Source of the DNA: Bifidobacteriaceae bacterium
GTDB lineage: Bacteria; Actinomycetota; Actinomycetes; Actinomycetales; WQXJ01
Assembly: GCA_031281585.1 (NCBI GenBank)
Contig: JAITFE010000091.1
Location: 1 to 56,451 of the forward strand
Reading direction: 5' to 3'
DNA length: 56,451 bases
The notes below the pieces were generated by a model that saw nothing but the letters and a program-made list of their open reading frames with translations, was not told where the DNA came from and did no database searches. Numbering within the stretch: position 1 is the first letter of the stretch; each line of letters begins with the position of its first letter. The position numbers were made by a program, and so were the translations under genes. Positions 44,301-51,631 of the stretch are shown in pieces.

Positions 44301-46498
44301 GCCACCGTGACCGTGTAGGAGGCGGTGTGGCCCTTGGCGTGCAGCCCAGTGGTTTCAACGGTCTTTTCGATCGACAGCCCCGGCAGCGGGACGGTGTTCG
44401 ACACGGGGGTTTTGCCGCAGTAGGTGTTCACGTCCGCCGCCCCGGCCGGGCAACCGGTGATGGACGCCTGGTTCGTGCGGGACGCCTCGAATCCGGGCTC
44501 CACCGTCAGTTTGTACGTGATCGTGGCGGTCTCGCCCGCCTTCAACGGCCCCCGCCAAGTCATCTTCCCGCCCGCCGCGCTTGCCGACGCCTGCGACGGG
44601 GAAGAGCCCTTGTCATATGCCGTGGACGCGTACGCCCATCCCGAAGTGTGCGCGGGCAGCACGTCGGTCACCGTCAACGGGTCGGACACGCCGAACCCCA
44701 GCCGCTCCTGGCGTTCCGCCGCCAAACCCGCCGCGTTCGACGTGTTTTTCACCTTCACCGTGTACGCGATGGTCCGCGCCAGCGGGTTCCCGGCGGGCGG
44801 GTTCAGCGCACCCGTTTTCGACACCATCTGGGCGGCGCGCCGGTACAGGCCCACCGGGTCGGACCGCAGCGCGACGTCTTTCGACAAGTCGTTCCACACC
44901 CCGAACTGGACGGTCGCGTTGTTCCCCCAGCACGAGTCCTGTAGCCACGTCCAATCCGGCCACGGCGGGTCGGAGTTCGGATAGGACGGGTCGTAGCACA
45001 CCCACGCGTGTTTGAAACCCTGCGTGGACACCCCCGCCGCCGGAGTTTTCACATCCGCCGAACCCGCCCGCAATGACGCCACCGGGTTTGTCCCCAGCCT
45101 GAGCCCGGTCGACAACACCTCCGAGTCGTCCCAATGCACCAAAGGCCACACCGGGGCGCCGCCGTTCCTGGCCACCGCGTAGCCCGCCAACTGCCTCACC
45201 TGCACCCCGCCGGCCAGCCTCTCGGCGTCGGAGAACGTCTGGTAATACTCATCGCCCTTGAGCAACTGCACCGCCACGCCCACATAGTCCGCGACGACGG
45301 CGTTCCCGCCCGCGTCTTTGCCGTCCCACGACCACGACACGTCCCCCGCCGCCAAGGGCTTCTGACCGGTCTCCACCACGTCGCCGGGATCCGCGTACGA
45401 CCCGTTCCCGTTCACGTCGACCATGACTTGGTACTCGCCTCTGAACCCGGCTATCCCCAACGTTCCCGACGCGCCCTGATACGGCGCGCCGGCGGGCGCG
45501 GCGTGGTCGACCGCCAGCTTCGGCTGCGGCTTGTCCGGCACCCGGTAAACCGGTTTGACGAACCCCTCCTGTCCGGAATGCCCCCAATAGTCCGCCCGCT
45601 CCGGCAAGTCCGCCGCCGGCGGGTCGAAGAACAAGTTAAACTGCCGGTCGCATTCGGGCACCGGGGTGAACACTCCCCCGCCCGTCAGCCCCAGCTGGGC
45701 GGCGGGCGGGTCCAACAGCCTGGAACGGCGCAACGGCACGCAGCCGTCCTTCAGGTACAGGCCCAACCCGTCCGCGACGAACCCCGAGTTGATCCCGTCA
45801 TACCCCCGCACAGCGGTCTCGAACACGGCGCCGTCATCCGCGACCACGTAAACCTCGAAATCCACCGACAACGCCGCAGGCCGCGTTTGGGCGCCCCCGA
45901 AACCCTTCGCCCACACGCGGCCCGGCACATGCGCCCCGCCCGCCAACACCCGCAACTGTTGGCGGTAAACCCAGGACTGCGAGGGCGGGGTGTTCAGTCC
46001 CACCACCTGGGCTTTCCACACCCCGGCCTCCCCCGAGGCGGAGACCGATCCGGACACGCCGTGCCCGGACACCACCGTCGACCCAGCCAAGCCCCCGGAC
46101 GGCCGGTAAAGCTCCAAACGCACCTCCGGGGTGCCGCCCCACGTGGCATATGACCACTCCAACTCCGAGACCGCCAACTGCACCACCTCGCTGGAGTTTC
46201 TCACATACACGTAGAACACGTCATGGGCGTCGCCGCCGCCCGAAGAGCCCCAACCGGCCATGCCCACATAACCGTCCGACGCCGCCTCCGCCGGCTCCCC
46301 GCCGGCCACCCCGGACACCAACCCCGCCAACGCCAAAGCCACCGCCGCCAAGGCCGCCATCAGGCGACTGAGTTTGCGAAACGCCGGGCTCAGGGCGTGT
46401 TTGGCCGGACCCGGCCACCGGCGGAGCGTCTGGGCTCCAGGTTGTTGAGATTCTCGCGCCGCCGGCGAGCCGGCGCGCATGCTGGTTGCGATTTGCAT
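41351..46498 (-). CDS. LPVTG cell-wall-anchored protein with DUF11/DUF7927 repeats
   Basis: A 1715-residue surface protein. A long signal peptide (basic start, then LMAALAAVALALAGLVSG, cleavage near AEAA) leads to a beta-rich N-terminal region of about 500 residues with a FlgD-like stretch (GDVSWSWDGKDAGGNAVV). At least seven repeats of about 130 residues follow, each with (V/A)KTAD, AKPGE.VTYT..FTNRG and WVLDDA motifs, the DUF11/DUF7927 pattern that forms stalks. The C-terminus has a Pro stretch, LPVTG (1678-1682), a membrane helix and a basic tail for sortase. ATG 46498 has AGGAAG 7 bases upstream. It separates ssb from ettA, which are neighbours in many actinobacteria. Function inferred: adhesin or wall stalk. 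Confidence 0.92.
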   Translation of the reverse strand: MQIATSMRAGSPAARESQQPGAQTLRRWPGPAKHALSPAFRKLSRLMAALAAVALALAGLVSGVAGGEPAEAASDGYVGMAGWGSSGGGDAHDVFYVYVRNSSEVVQLAVSELEWSYATWGGTPEVRLELYRPSGGLAGSTVVSGHGVSGSVSASGEAGVWKAQVVGLNTPPSQSWVYRQQLRVLAGGAHVPGRVWAKGFGGAQTRPAALSVDFEVYVVADDGAVFETAVRGYDGINSGFVADGLGLYLKDGCVPLRRSRLLDPPAAQLGLTGGGVFTPVPECDRQFNLFFDPPAADLPERADYWGHSGQEGFVKPVYRVPDKPQPKLAVDHAAPAGAPYQGASGTLGIAGFRGEYQVMVDVNGNGSYADPGDVVETGQKPLAAGDVSWSWDGKDAGGNAVVADYVGVAVQLLKGDEYYQTFSDAERLAGGVQVRQLAGYAVARNGGAPVWPLVHWDDSEVLSTGLRLGTNPVASLRAGSADVKTPAAGVSTQGFKHAWVCYDPSYPNSDPPWPDWTWLQDSCWGNNATVQFGVWNDLSKDVALRSDPVGLYRRAAQMVSKTGALNPPAGNPLARTIAYTVKVKNTSNAAGLAAERQERLGFGVSDPLTVTDVLPAHTSGWAYASTAYDKGSSPSQASASAAGGKMTWRGPLKAGETATITYKLTVEPGFEASRTNQASITGCPAGAADVNTYCGKTPVSNTVPLPGLSIEKTVETTGLHAKGHTASYTVTVANVGKAGFTASDPAVAYDDLSGVLDDAAFDPATLKATAGTAAWEPAAKRIAWSGPLGVGASAKITYTVAYDPHVSGEASDLLLENTAWIRPVDVIDQTPGERVSTQTPGSDLHVAKSVDAEVARPGQVATFTVDLWNTRGRAGAPVNLVDHLAGVLDDADLVSGSVKSTDPAIAVGFDPAARVLSIAGTLKAGASAKVTYQVKVKAQGRADSVLVNRIGPGSGECRADDPLCTSTPVTSYTVAKTSNTDSGLPPHAGEPIRYTVTFTNTGAVPARIAEHDHLEWVLDDADVTGLASDYAPVKAVMEGQAVAISGVLEVGAAARVTYQATVRDREHRGDQVLTNVVYPDQVCGADPNSPCPRTVIPTARPTCGAELGRPCTTNLVRDLAVAKTADPPLAKPFQTVDYNVKLASVGSAPVAVDLVDLTRWLADDATMVKAPASDNAHVTAAYDRLALTAAITGQLAAGEEANVSYQVKVKPFQGRGDHRLVNVIAPRDPAAPGRPDIPEDDIPNCARLAAGTCTDTPVGEYGVVKTADKQVAKPGEVVTYTLAFTNRGAAPATVDVLDSLRWVLDDATLAGPPVSDTPGLTAVFDRTAQSIKVAGTIPAPVGTAARIVYQVLVNQSADRADHRLENFVTPAGPGPSAKPRCTDGDPACAVTLVEDFQVVKTADRDMAKPGEAVTYALTFTNRGAAPATVNVMDHLAGVLDDADLAGEPASDAEGLTAQFDPAGQTIAVAGTIPSPVGTAAVITYQVIVKPFADRGDSLLANFVIADPGQTVPDECADGDPLCTVTPVEELTVGKSVDVASLRPGEVANFNVTFANRGQTSVELNHHDLLGWVLDDGELQGLPTADNQAVAAAWAPQAQRLEITGALGPGETATVSYGAKATRAGDWWFHNYVVAAAEPYDSAPFDPRQAGAAPACDPAEGMICTVTPIHPLPQPPPALPVTGTQSAGFAALIALGLILGGVALLAWRSRKAARVP
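41353..41358 (-). promoter_or_regulatory. -10 box (TACCCT) for ettA inside the surface-protein gene's last codons
   Basis: On the minus strand TACCCT overlaps the TAG stop region of the LPVTG gene and ends 6 bases before the ettA GTG. Its spacing equals that of five other leaderless-type starts here. Confidence 0.6.
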
Positions 46499-46693
46499 GG
46501 TTGGTCTTCCTGTGATTCGGAGGATTCAAAGAGAACACGGAGCGCTTGCCGCCAGGCTCGGCGCCAACGCGGGGCCATGGCGGATGGCGCCACTGCGTTC
46601 AAACCCGCGAACGGCGGTCCTTTCGCGTCGCGGCTCGGCGCGGGCGTCGGGGATCACGCCCGCCCAGCCGGGGGACGTGAGCCCTTTTGGGAG

Positions 46694-47287
46694 CTAGACC
46701 GCGCTGGGCTCGGCCGGGGCCTCGGCGCCAGCGGCCGCGTCGGCCAGTCCGAACGCCCGCTCAACATCCCCGGGATCCTCAAAGCTGGCGAGTTCGTCGC
46801 CGTCAGGCGGGAGGTCCGGCAAGTCCTGATCGGATGGCGCCTGGGCGTTTGGGACGGCCGCGTTGCCCGGCGCCGGATCCTGAGCCCCAAGCGCGGCGCC
46901 CGCCGGGGCACCGGCCGGCGCCTCGGCCGAACGGCGGCTCCAACCGGCCTTTCCCCAGCGCAGATTGTGCCCAATCGACCTGGCGGTTATCTGCATCGAT
47001 GTGCGTTCCCGGCCGTCGCGGTCCGTCCAGAAATGCTGAGACAGACGGCCGGTGACAATCACCGCGTCGCCGTGTTTGACGGACAGCAAGACGTTCTCAG
47101 CCAGGTCTTTCTGGCTGACTTTGACGTCAAACCAGGTGGTCGGCGCGTCACGCCGTTCACCCTGCGAGTCCCACCACCAAGCGGTCGAACCCACTCTGAA
47201 GGTCACCCAAGTCGAGTCTTCGCGGCCGTAGTGCTGCGGGGGGCGGGCCACCCATCCCTCAACCGTCAGCGTGATCTCATTGTTCAT
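46694..47287 (-). CDS. ssb: Single-stranded DNA-binding protein (SSB paralogue)
   Basis: A 197-residue protein with an N-terminal OB fold (about 1-110: TLTVEGWVARPPQ, STWVTFRVGS, TWFDVKVSQKDLAENV, VKHGDAVIVTGRL). A disordered Ala/Pro/acidic tail follows without the usual DDDIPF tip. It resembles the actinobacterial SSB paralogue encoded next to ettA (Rv2478c beside Rv2477c in M. tuberculosis) rather than the main replication SSB. ATG 47287 has AAGGAG 8 bases upstream. It follows the two dynamin-like GTPases, 156 bases after the second. Confidence 0.92.
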   Translation of the reverse strand: MNNEITLTVEGWVARPPQHYGREDSTWVTFRVGSTAWWWDSQGERRDAPTTWFDVKVSQKDLAENVLLSVKHGDAVIVTGRLSQHFWTDRDGRERTSMQITARSIGHNLRWGKAGWSRRSAEAPAGAPAGAALGAQDPAPGNAAVPNAQAPSDQDLPDLPPDGDELASFEDPGDVERAFGLADAAAGAEAPAEPSAV

Positions 47288-47443
47288 TTGCAGTGCTCCT
47301 TAGGTCGATCAGGGAGCGGCCCACCCCGCGCCGGCATAGAGCCTCCGGCGAACTCGCGTTCGTCCTCCCGAAGGCCTCGCCAAAATGGTGTCCCCGATCC
47401 GCGCCGCGGATCGGCCAGAAACACAACGCCTGTGGATAACCCT

Positions 47444-48778
47444 CTAACTCGCGGGCGGACGGGCCGCCGCTTCGGCCAGAACCGAGATCTCCGCCAACTG
47501 ATCGGCCAGAGCGCGGCGGTCGTCCAACACCTGCTTGGTCGGCCGCGCCATGGTGCGGTCGACCACTGACCGCACGGCCGCGCGAACTGAATCCTCCAAA
47601 GCGGCGCGCCGCTGGCGTTCGACCTTCGCCGGGCGCAGCAGCCGGGACCAGAAGCCGCCCGGCGGGGGCGCCTTGACCGGCTCCAACGCCTGCGCCAGGC
47701 GCGCCGTCACGTTCTGCGCGGACGCCAGCGAATAGCTCACCGCCATGGCCCATTGGTCCGGCAGGGCATAAGTGGCCTCAGCCGCCCAGGCGCTGGCCGC
47801 CTGGCGCACCTCGTCAACTCCGGGCGCCGCCGGATCGGCGATCCCCTCCCGCCCAATCACCTGCTCCACCAGGGACTGGACGACCTGCGCCTCGGCCTTG
47901 CCGAGCCAGTCCGAATCGCCAGCCGGATCAACCCTGATGCGTCCCTCTGGATCCGCCAGTTGGGTCGCGGCGGCGAACTGGGAGGCCGCAGCCGCCAAGT
48001 CGGCCGCCGTGCGCAGCATCGCCATGGTCCGGTGGGCCGTGCGCTCCATCAACTGGGAGCGCAGCGCGTCGATCCCCGCGCCCGTGACAGCCGAGGTGAG
48101 CGCCACCACCGGGTCGGTCAAGCCGTCCTCGACCAGCAGCTTCGTCAGCCCCTGGGCGATCGCTTCGGCGTCGGCTGGGCTGACCGTGTCGATTTGGTTC
48201 GCCACCACGATCGCCTCCCGCCCCTGATGGGCTTTGGCCGTGGCGACGAAACGCTGGTGAAGCACCGGATCGGCGTACTTTTGCGGATCGGTCACCCAGA
48301 TCAGCACGTCCGCCAGCGGCAGGGCGCGCTCCGCGATCAGGTGGTTGGCCTCCGAGGCAGAGTCGTAATCCGGCAGGTCCAGCAGGATCATGCCCCGCAG
48401 TTCGCCGATATGCGACTCAAGGACCGAGTCGCGTTTGATCCACGCCCCGCGTTCCACGCCCAGCCATTCCAGCAGCTCCTCCGCGCCGGTCCCCCAAACG
48501 CAGGCCGTCGCCTTCGAAGTGGTCGGCCGAACCACGCCCACCTCGGAGAACGCCATTTCCGCGATCGCGTTGAACAGAGAAGACTTGCCCGAACCGGTCC
48601 CTCCGCTGATCGCCACGATGGTGTGGTCAACCCCGCGGTCGAGGCGTTCGGTGAGCAACTCGGCCACCGCCAGAGCCTCCAAGGACGGGCCCTCCTCCAG
48701 CCGCCGCGCGCTCAGCGCGGCCGCCTCACGCAGTTGGCCTATCCCGCCGCGCAGCCCTTCGATCTGATCATCCGTCAT
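47444..48778 (-). CDS. Dynamin-like/YfjP-type GTPase (second of pair)
   Basis: A 444-residue GTPase. G1 is GGTGSGKSS (59-67), a G2 Thr lies in RPTTSKATAC, G3 is DLPDYDS, and G4 is NQID. The C-terminal half is helical with an amphipathic, Trp-rich stretch (PPPGGFWSRLLRPAKVERQRR) that may contact membrane. Its ATG overlaps the stop of the upstream GTPase by 4 bases (ATGA), so the two are translationally coupled and probably form a hetero-oligomer. Paired dynamin-like proteins in Streptomyces (DynA/DynB) stabilise division septa; a similar membrane role here is inference. Confidence 0.85.
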   Translation of the reverse strand: MTDDQIEGLRGGIGQLREAAALSARRLEEGPSLEALAVAELLTERLDRGVDHTIVAISGGTGSGKSSLFNAIAEMAFSEVGVVRPTTSKATACVWGTGAEELLEWLGVERGAWIKRDSVLESHIGELRGMILLDLPDYDSASEANHLIAERALPLADVLIWVTDPQKYADPVLHQRFVATAKAHQGREAIVVANQIDTVSPADAEAIAQGLTKLLVEDGLTDPVVALTSAVTGAGIDALRSQLMERTAHRTMAMLRTAADLAAAASQFAAATQLADPEGRIRVDPAGDSDWLGKAEAQVVQSLVEQVIGREGIADPAAPGVDEVRQAASAWAAEATYALPDQWAMAVSYSLASAQNVTARLAQALEPVKAPPPGGFWSRLLRPAKVERQRRAALEDSVRAAVRSVVDRTMARPTKQVLDDRRALADQLAEISVLAEAAARPPAS

Positions 48779-50361
48779 TGGTCCACCTGCTTCGCTGCAA
48801 AGGCCAGCCGGTCCGCCGCCCAGGCCACAGTTTCCGATGCCGTCCGATCAACTTTCGCCACCGCATCGGCGAAGACGGCCAAAGCGAGCCGCACCGCGCT
48901 TTCCCGCGCCTCGCGCAAGTCCTCGCGCGCCCCTTCGGCCAACCCCGGGGCCTTGTCCCGGGCCAGCCTGCCGAGCAGATCGGCGGGCCCCTCCGCCCCC
49001 AACGCGGCGGCCTGGACCAAGGAGACCAGGCCCGAGCGGCCCAGCGCGTCGGCCGCCCGTCCCACCGCCACGTCCTCCGACTTGCGCACACGGGCGCCCA
49101 CCGCCTGGGTCCACAGGCCATAACCGGCGCTGCCGGCCAGATCGCCCGTCAACTCGGTTTGGTCCAGCCCCTCCCGAGTCAACAACGTGCGCGTGCCCTC
49201 GGGCACGTCCTCCCCCTGCCAAGCCGACACCATGGCCGCCCGAGCGTCGGTCATCGTCTGACGGAAACCGGGCCCAACGGCATCGGACACCGCCCGGCCC
49301 AACGCGGCCAACCCGGCCGCCCACCGTTTCCGCTGGGCGGGGGTGGTTTCCTGGCCAATTTCGACATGGCTGAGCGCGCCGTCGGGGCCCAACTGGTCGA
49401 GCCACGCCTCCGTCAGGCGGGCGTCCGGCGATCCGGGCGAGAAATCGGCCGCCGCCTCCATCGCCTGGGCCAACCGCGCTTCGGTGGCCGAACGCAACAA
49501 GTCGACCGAGGCCTCGTGGACGCGCTGCGCATTAGCCAACTCCGCCGTTTGCGCGGCCAGACCGGCCAAGGCGACGCGCAAGTCCGGGCTGTCGGCCTGA
49601 CGCTCGGGGATGGGGAACCGCTCCTCAAGCCACGCCCGCAGGTCGGCCACGCGGTCCGGCGGGAGCGTCTCCGGCGCGCCGGGCAGCTCCGGGATTCCGA
49701 ACAGGGCGATCCGCTCCAGACGCGCCTTCGCCAACCGCTCCCTCACATCCGCCTCGATGACCGGCCAAACGCCCTCCGGCAGGCGGTTCACCACCAACGC
49801 GACCGGCTCCGACTGGTCGGCCAGGCTCGCCAGCAGGTCCCAAACGAGCGAATCCCCGTAGCGCAACGCGGACGTCACCGCCAGCCAGGCCGACATGGGC
49901 ACGTCGGGCTGGGCCTTGAGCGCGTCGTTGCCGACCGCGAACGGGTCCCCGCAATCGAGGACCGCCCAGGTCAGGGGCGCGTCCCAGACCGCGTGGGGGG
50001 TGGCCTCCGACCGGACGCGGTGGTCGCCCTGAAGCGCCATGGTGTCCGGGTGGGCCAGCAACTGTGGATAGGAGGTGGTCGGCCGAAGCGCGCTCACCGC
50101 GCTGAACGAACCGCCGATCAAAGTGTTGGCCAAGACTGACTTGCCCACCCCGGTGGGCCCCGCCACGGCGATCAAGGCCGGTTCGCCCACGGCGTCCAAA
50201 GCCGGAATGACCGTCTTGTCGAGTTCGGCCGCCAAAGCGGCGCGCTTGGCTTCGGCGCGGGCGGAGGCGGGCGCGGGGAAGGGGAACTCGACTCCGTCCA
50301 GCGCTTCCCGCAAAATGCCCACCAACTCGCGGGAAGTGTGGGCCACGGACCGACTTTGCAT
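48775..50361 (-). CDS. Dynamin-like GTPase (first of pair)
   Basis: A 528-residue GTPase. G1 is GPTGVGKS (68-75), the G2 region is RPTTSYPQL, G3 is degenerate (LDCGDP) and the G4-like NRLP follows in VALVVNRLPEG. The long C-terminal half is Ala-rich and helical, as in bacterial dynamin-like proteins. ATG 50361 has GAAGG 8 bases upstream; TTG 50397 is a less likely start. It heads the unit GTPase-GTPase-ssb. A degenerate G3/G4 next to a canonical partner suggests one active and one regulatory subunit. Confidence 0.82.
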   Translation of the reverse strand: MQSRSVAHTSRELVGILREALDGVEFPFPAPASARAEAKRAALAAELDKTVIPALDAVGEPALIAVAGPTGVGKSVLANTLIGGSFSAVSALRPTTSYPQLLAHPDTMALQGDHRVRSEATPHAVWDAPLTWAVLDCGDPFAVGNDALKAQPDVPMSAWLAVTSALRYGDSLVWDLLASLADQSEPVALVVNRLPEGVWPVIEADVRERLAKARLERIALFGIPELPGAPETLPPDRVADLRAWLEERFPIPERQADSPDLRVALAGLAAQTAELANAQRVHEASVDLLRSATEARLAQAMEAAADFSPGSPDARLTEAWLDQLGPDGALSHVEIGQETTPAQRKRWAAGLAALGRAVSDAVGPGFRQTMTDARAAMVSAWQGEDVPEGTRTLLTREGLDQTELTGDLAGSAGYGLWTQAVGARVRKSEDVAVGRAADALGRSGLVSLVQAAALGAEGPADLLGRLARDKAPGLAEGAREDLREARESAVRLALAVFADAVAKVDRTASETVAWAADRLAFAAKQVDQ

Positions 50362-50790
50362 GCTACATACCTTCTTACGTCCGAGCCTTTTACACAAACC
50401 GCTGGGCGCGCCTTGTCTCGGATTTCAGACGGGCCGTACCACATTCTGGGCAGTTCTGGGCCTTCGGGCCCCTCTGGCCGGGTTCCCCCCGGGGTGCCCC
50501 AAGGGGAGCCTATTCAAACCTTGCCCCGTGCGCTGAGGCGTTGTATCCGTGCCGGTCCGGCGTGCGGCATGGTGTTCGACCGACTCATTGAGCGCGCCGT
50601 CGCCGCCGACCCACTCACTTACCGCGACCTCGTCCGGGTCGCGGCGCCGAAGGCCACCCGCCGCGCCGGGCACCGTCCTCGGCGTCGGCCACGTCTTCGG
50701 CCGAACCTGGCCTGGGCGGGGTCGTCAAAGTCAGGACGGGACCGTCGCCCGCTTTTCACCGCCGAGGGTCCGCTTTGTCGACGATCACGA
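50362..50790. other. Stretch without a recognisable gene
   Basis: Upstream region of the GTPase operon plus about 300 bases of unclear content. Open frames exist but show no family motifs and no good ribosome binding sites. A short helix-like reading near 50570-50660 (ERAVAADPLTYRDLV) may be a gene remnant. It adjoins the inverted-repeat element, so it may be degraded accessory DNA. Confidence 0.4.
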
Positions 50791-51049
50791 AATCGGGACA
50801 GGCCGCGTCACGCAATCGGAACAGGGCAGCGTTCATCCAGCCGGGGCCGGGATCTTGCCGTCAGACCGGAGGTTGCGCCCCTTCCTGGCTGGTCCTGTCG
50901 TGCGCTGGTGGATCTGCGCTGACCAGATCAAGGACGGCCGTCGGGGCAGTTTCCGTGGGCAATTTGCGGATGCGTCGCCAAGTGGCGATAAGGCCTCCCG
51001 ACTGCGCTGGATCTGGTGTCCCGATTACATGACGCAGGGTGTCCCGATT
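50791..51049. mobile_element. 259-bp element with 33-bp terminal inverted repeats (MITE or IS remnant)
   Basis: The left end (50791-50823) and the reverse complement of the right end (51017-51049) align over 33 bases with 27 matches. Each end carries two copies of AATCGGGACA (one with a single change) separated by 13 bases around GCGTCA. Double subterminal repeats of this kind resemble transposase-binding sites, for example those of IS21-type elements. The 193-base interior has no intact transposase. No clear target-site duplication is visible. Sequence likeness to a surface-protein gene begins right after the right end. Confidence 0.7.
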
Positions 51050-51054
51050 CCTTG

Positions 51055-51611
51055 ACGTTCGACAGCCGCGCCTCCGCCGCCGACGCTGTCGCTGTCTCGG
51101 TCCACGAGGTCGAGGGCCTTCAAGCCGGGTATTCGCTGGATTGGGCGCCGAACAGGCCCGGGAAGCTGACGGTCGCGTTCGATGTGGTCAATACCGGCAA
51201 CGCCCGCCTGGAGGTGTCCGGGTCGCCGCGGCGGAGAAGGAGGTGGCGTGGCCCGACGGCGCGGAGCAAACCGTCAAACTGCTGCCGGGCTCGGTCCGCC
51301 GCGTCGAGGTCGTCGTGCCGCGCGTTTGGCCCACGGTCAGGGTCAAGGCCGCAGTCGAGGCGAAACCCGAGGTGGTGTCCACCGCCTCGGGCGGCGGGGC
51401 GCCTCAGATGGCGCCGGTGGCGGCGGAGGTTTCGGTGTGGGCTTGGCCGTGGCCTCAACTGGTCGCGCTGGCGGGCGCGACCTTGCTGGTCGGCGCGGCG
51501 TTGGGGGCCGGGTCAGGTCGCGGCGGAGGGCGAGGGCCGAGCCGTGTCGGCGCGGCTGGTGCTCACGGCGTTGCTGCGGCACGCGGTTCGGGTGGCGATG
51601 CCTTGAGCTAG
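51055..51611 (+). pseudogene. Frameshifted, 5'-truncated membrane-anchored surface protein (DUF916-like)
   Basis: One frame reads AVSVHEVEGLQAGYSLDWAP and TVAFDVVNTGNARLEVSG. At GGG 51220-51222 likeness jumps to the next frame: VAAAEKEVAWPDG, LLPGSVRRVEVVV, VWPTVRVKA, and a C-terminal membrane helix (PQLVALAGATLLVGAALGA). Together these match the beta-sandwich plus TM layout of DUF916-type (WxL-interacting) surface proteins. One extra G would restore the frame. The N-terminal signal part is missing, cut off at the neighbouring inverted-repeat element. The shift could be a sequencing error in a G run, but the lost 5' end argues for true decay. Confidence 0.65.
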
Positions 51612-51631
51612 CTGATTCTTGTTCGCGCTGG

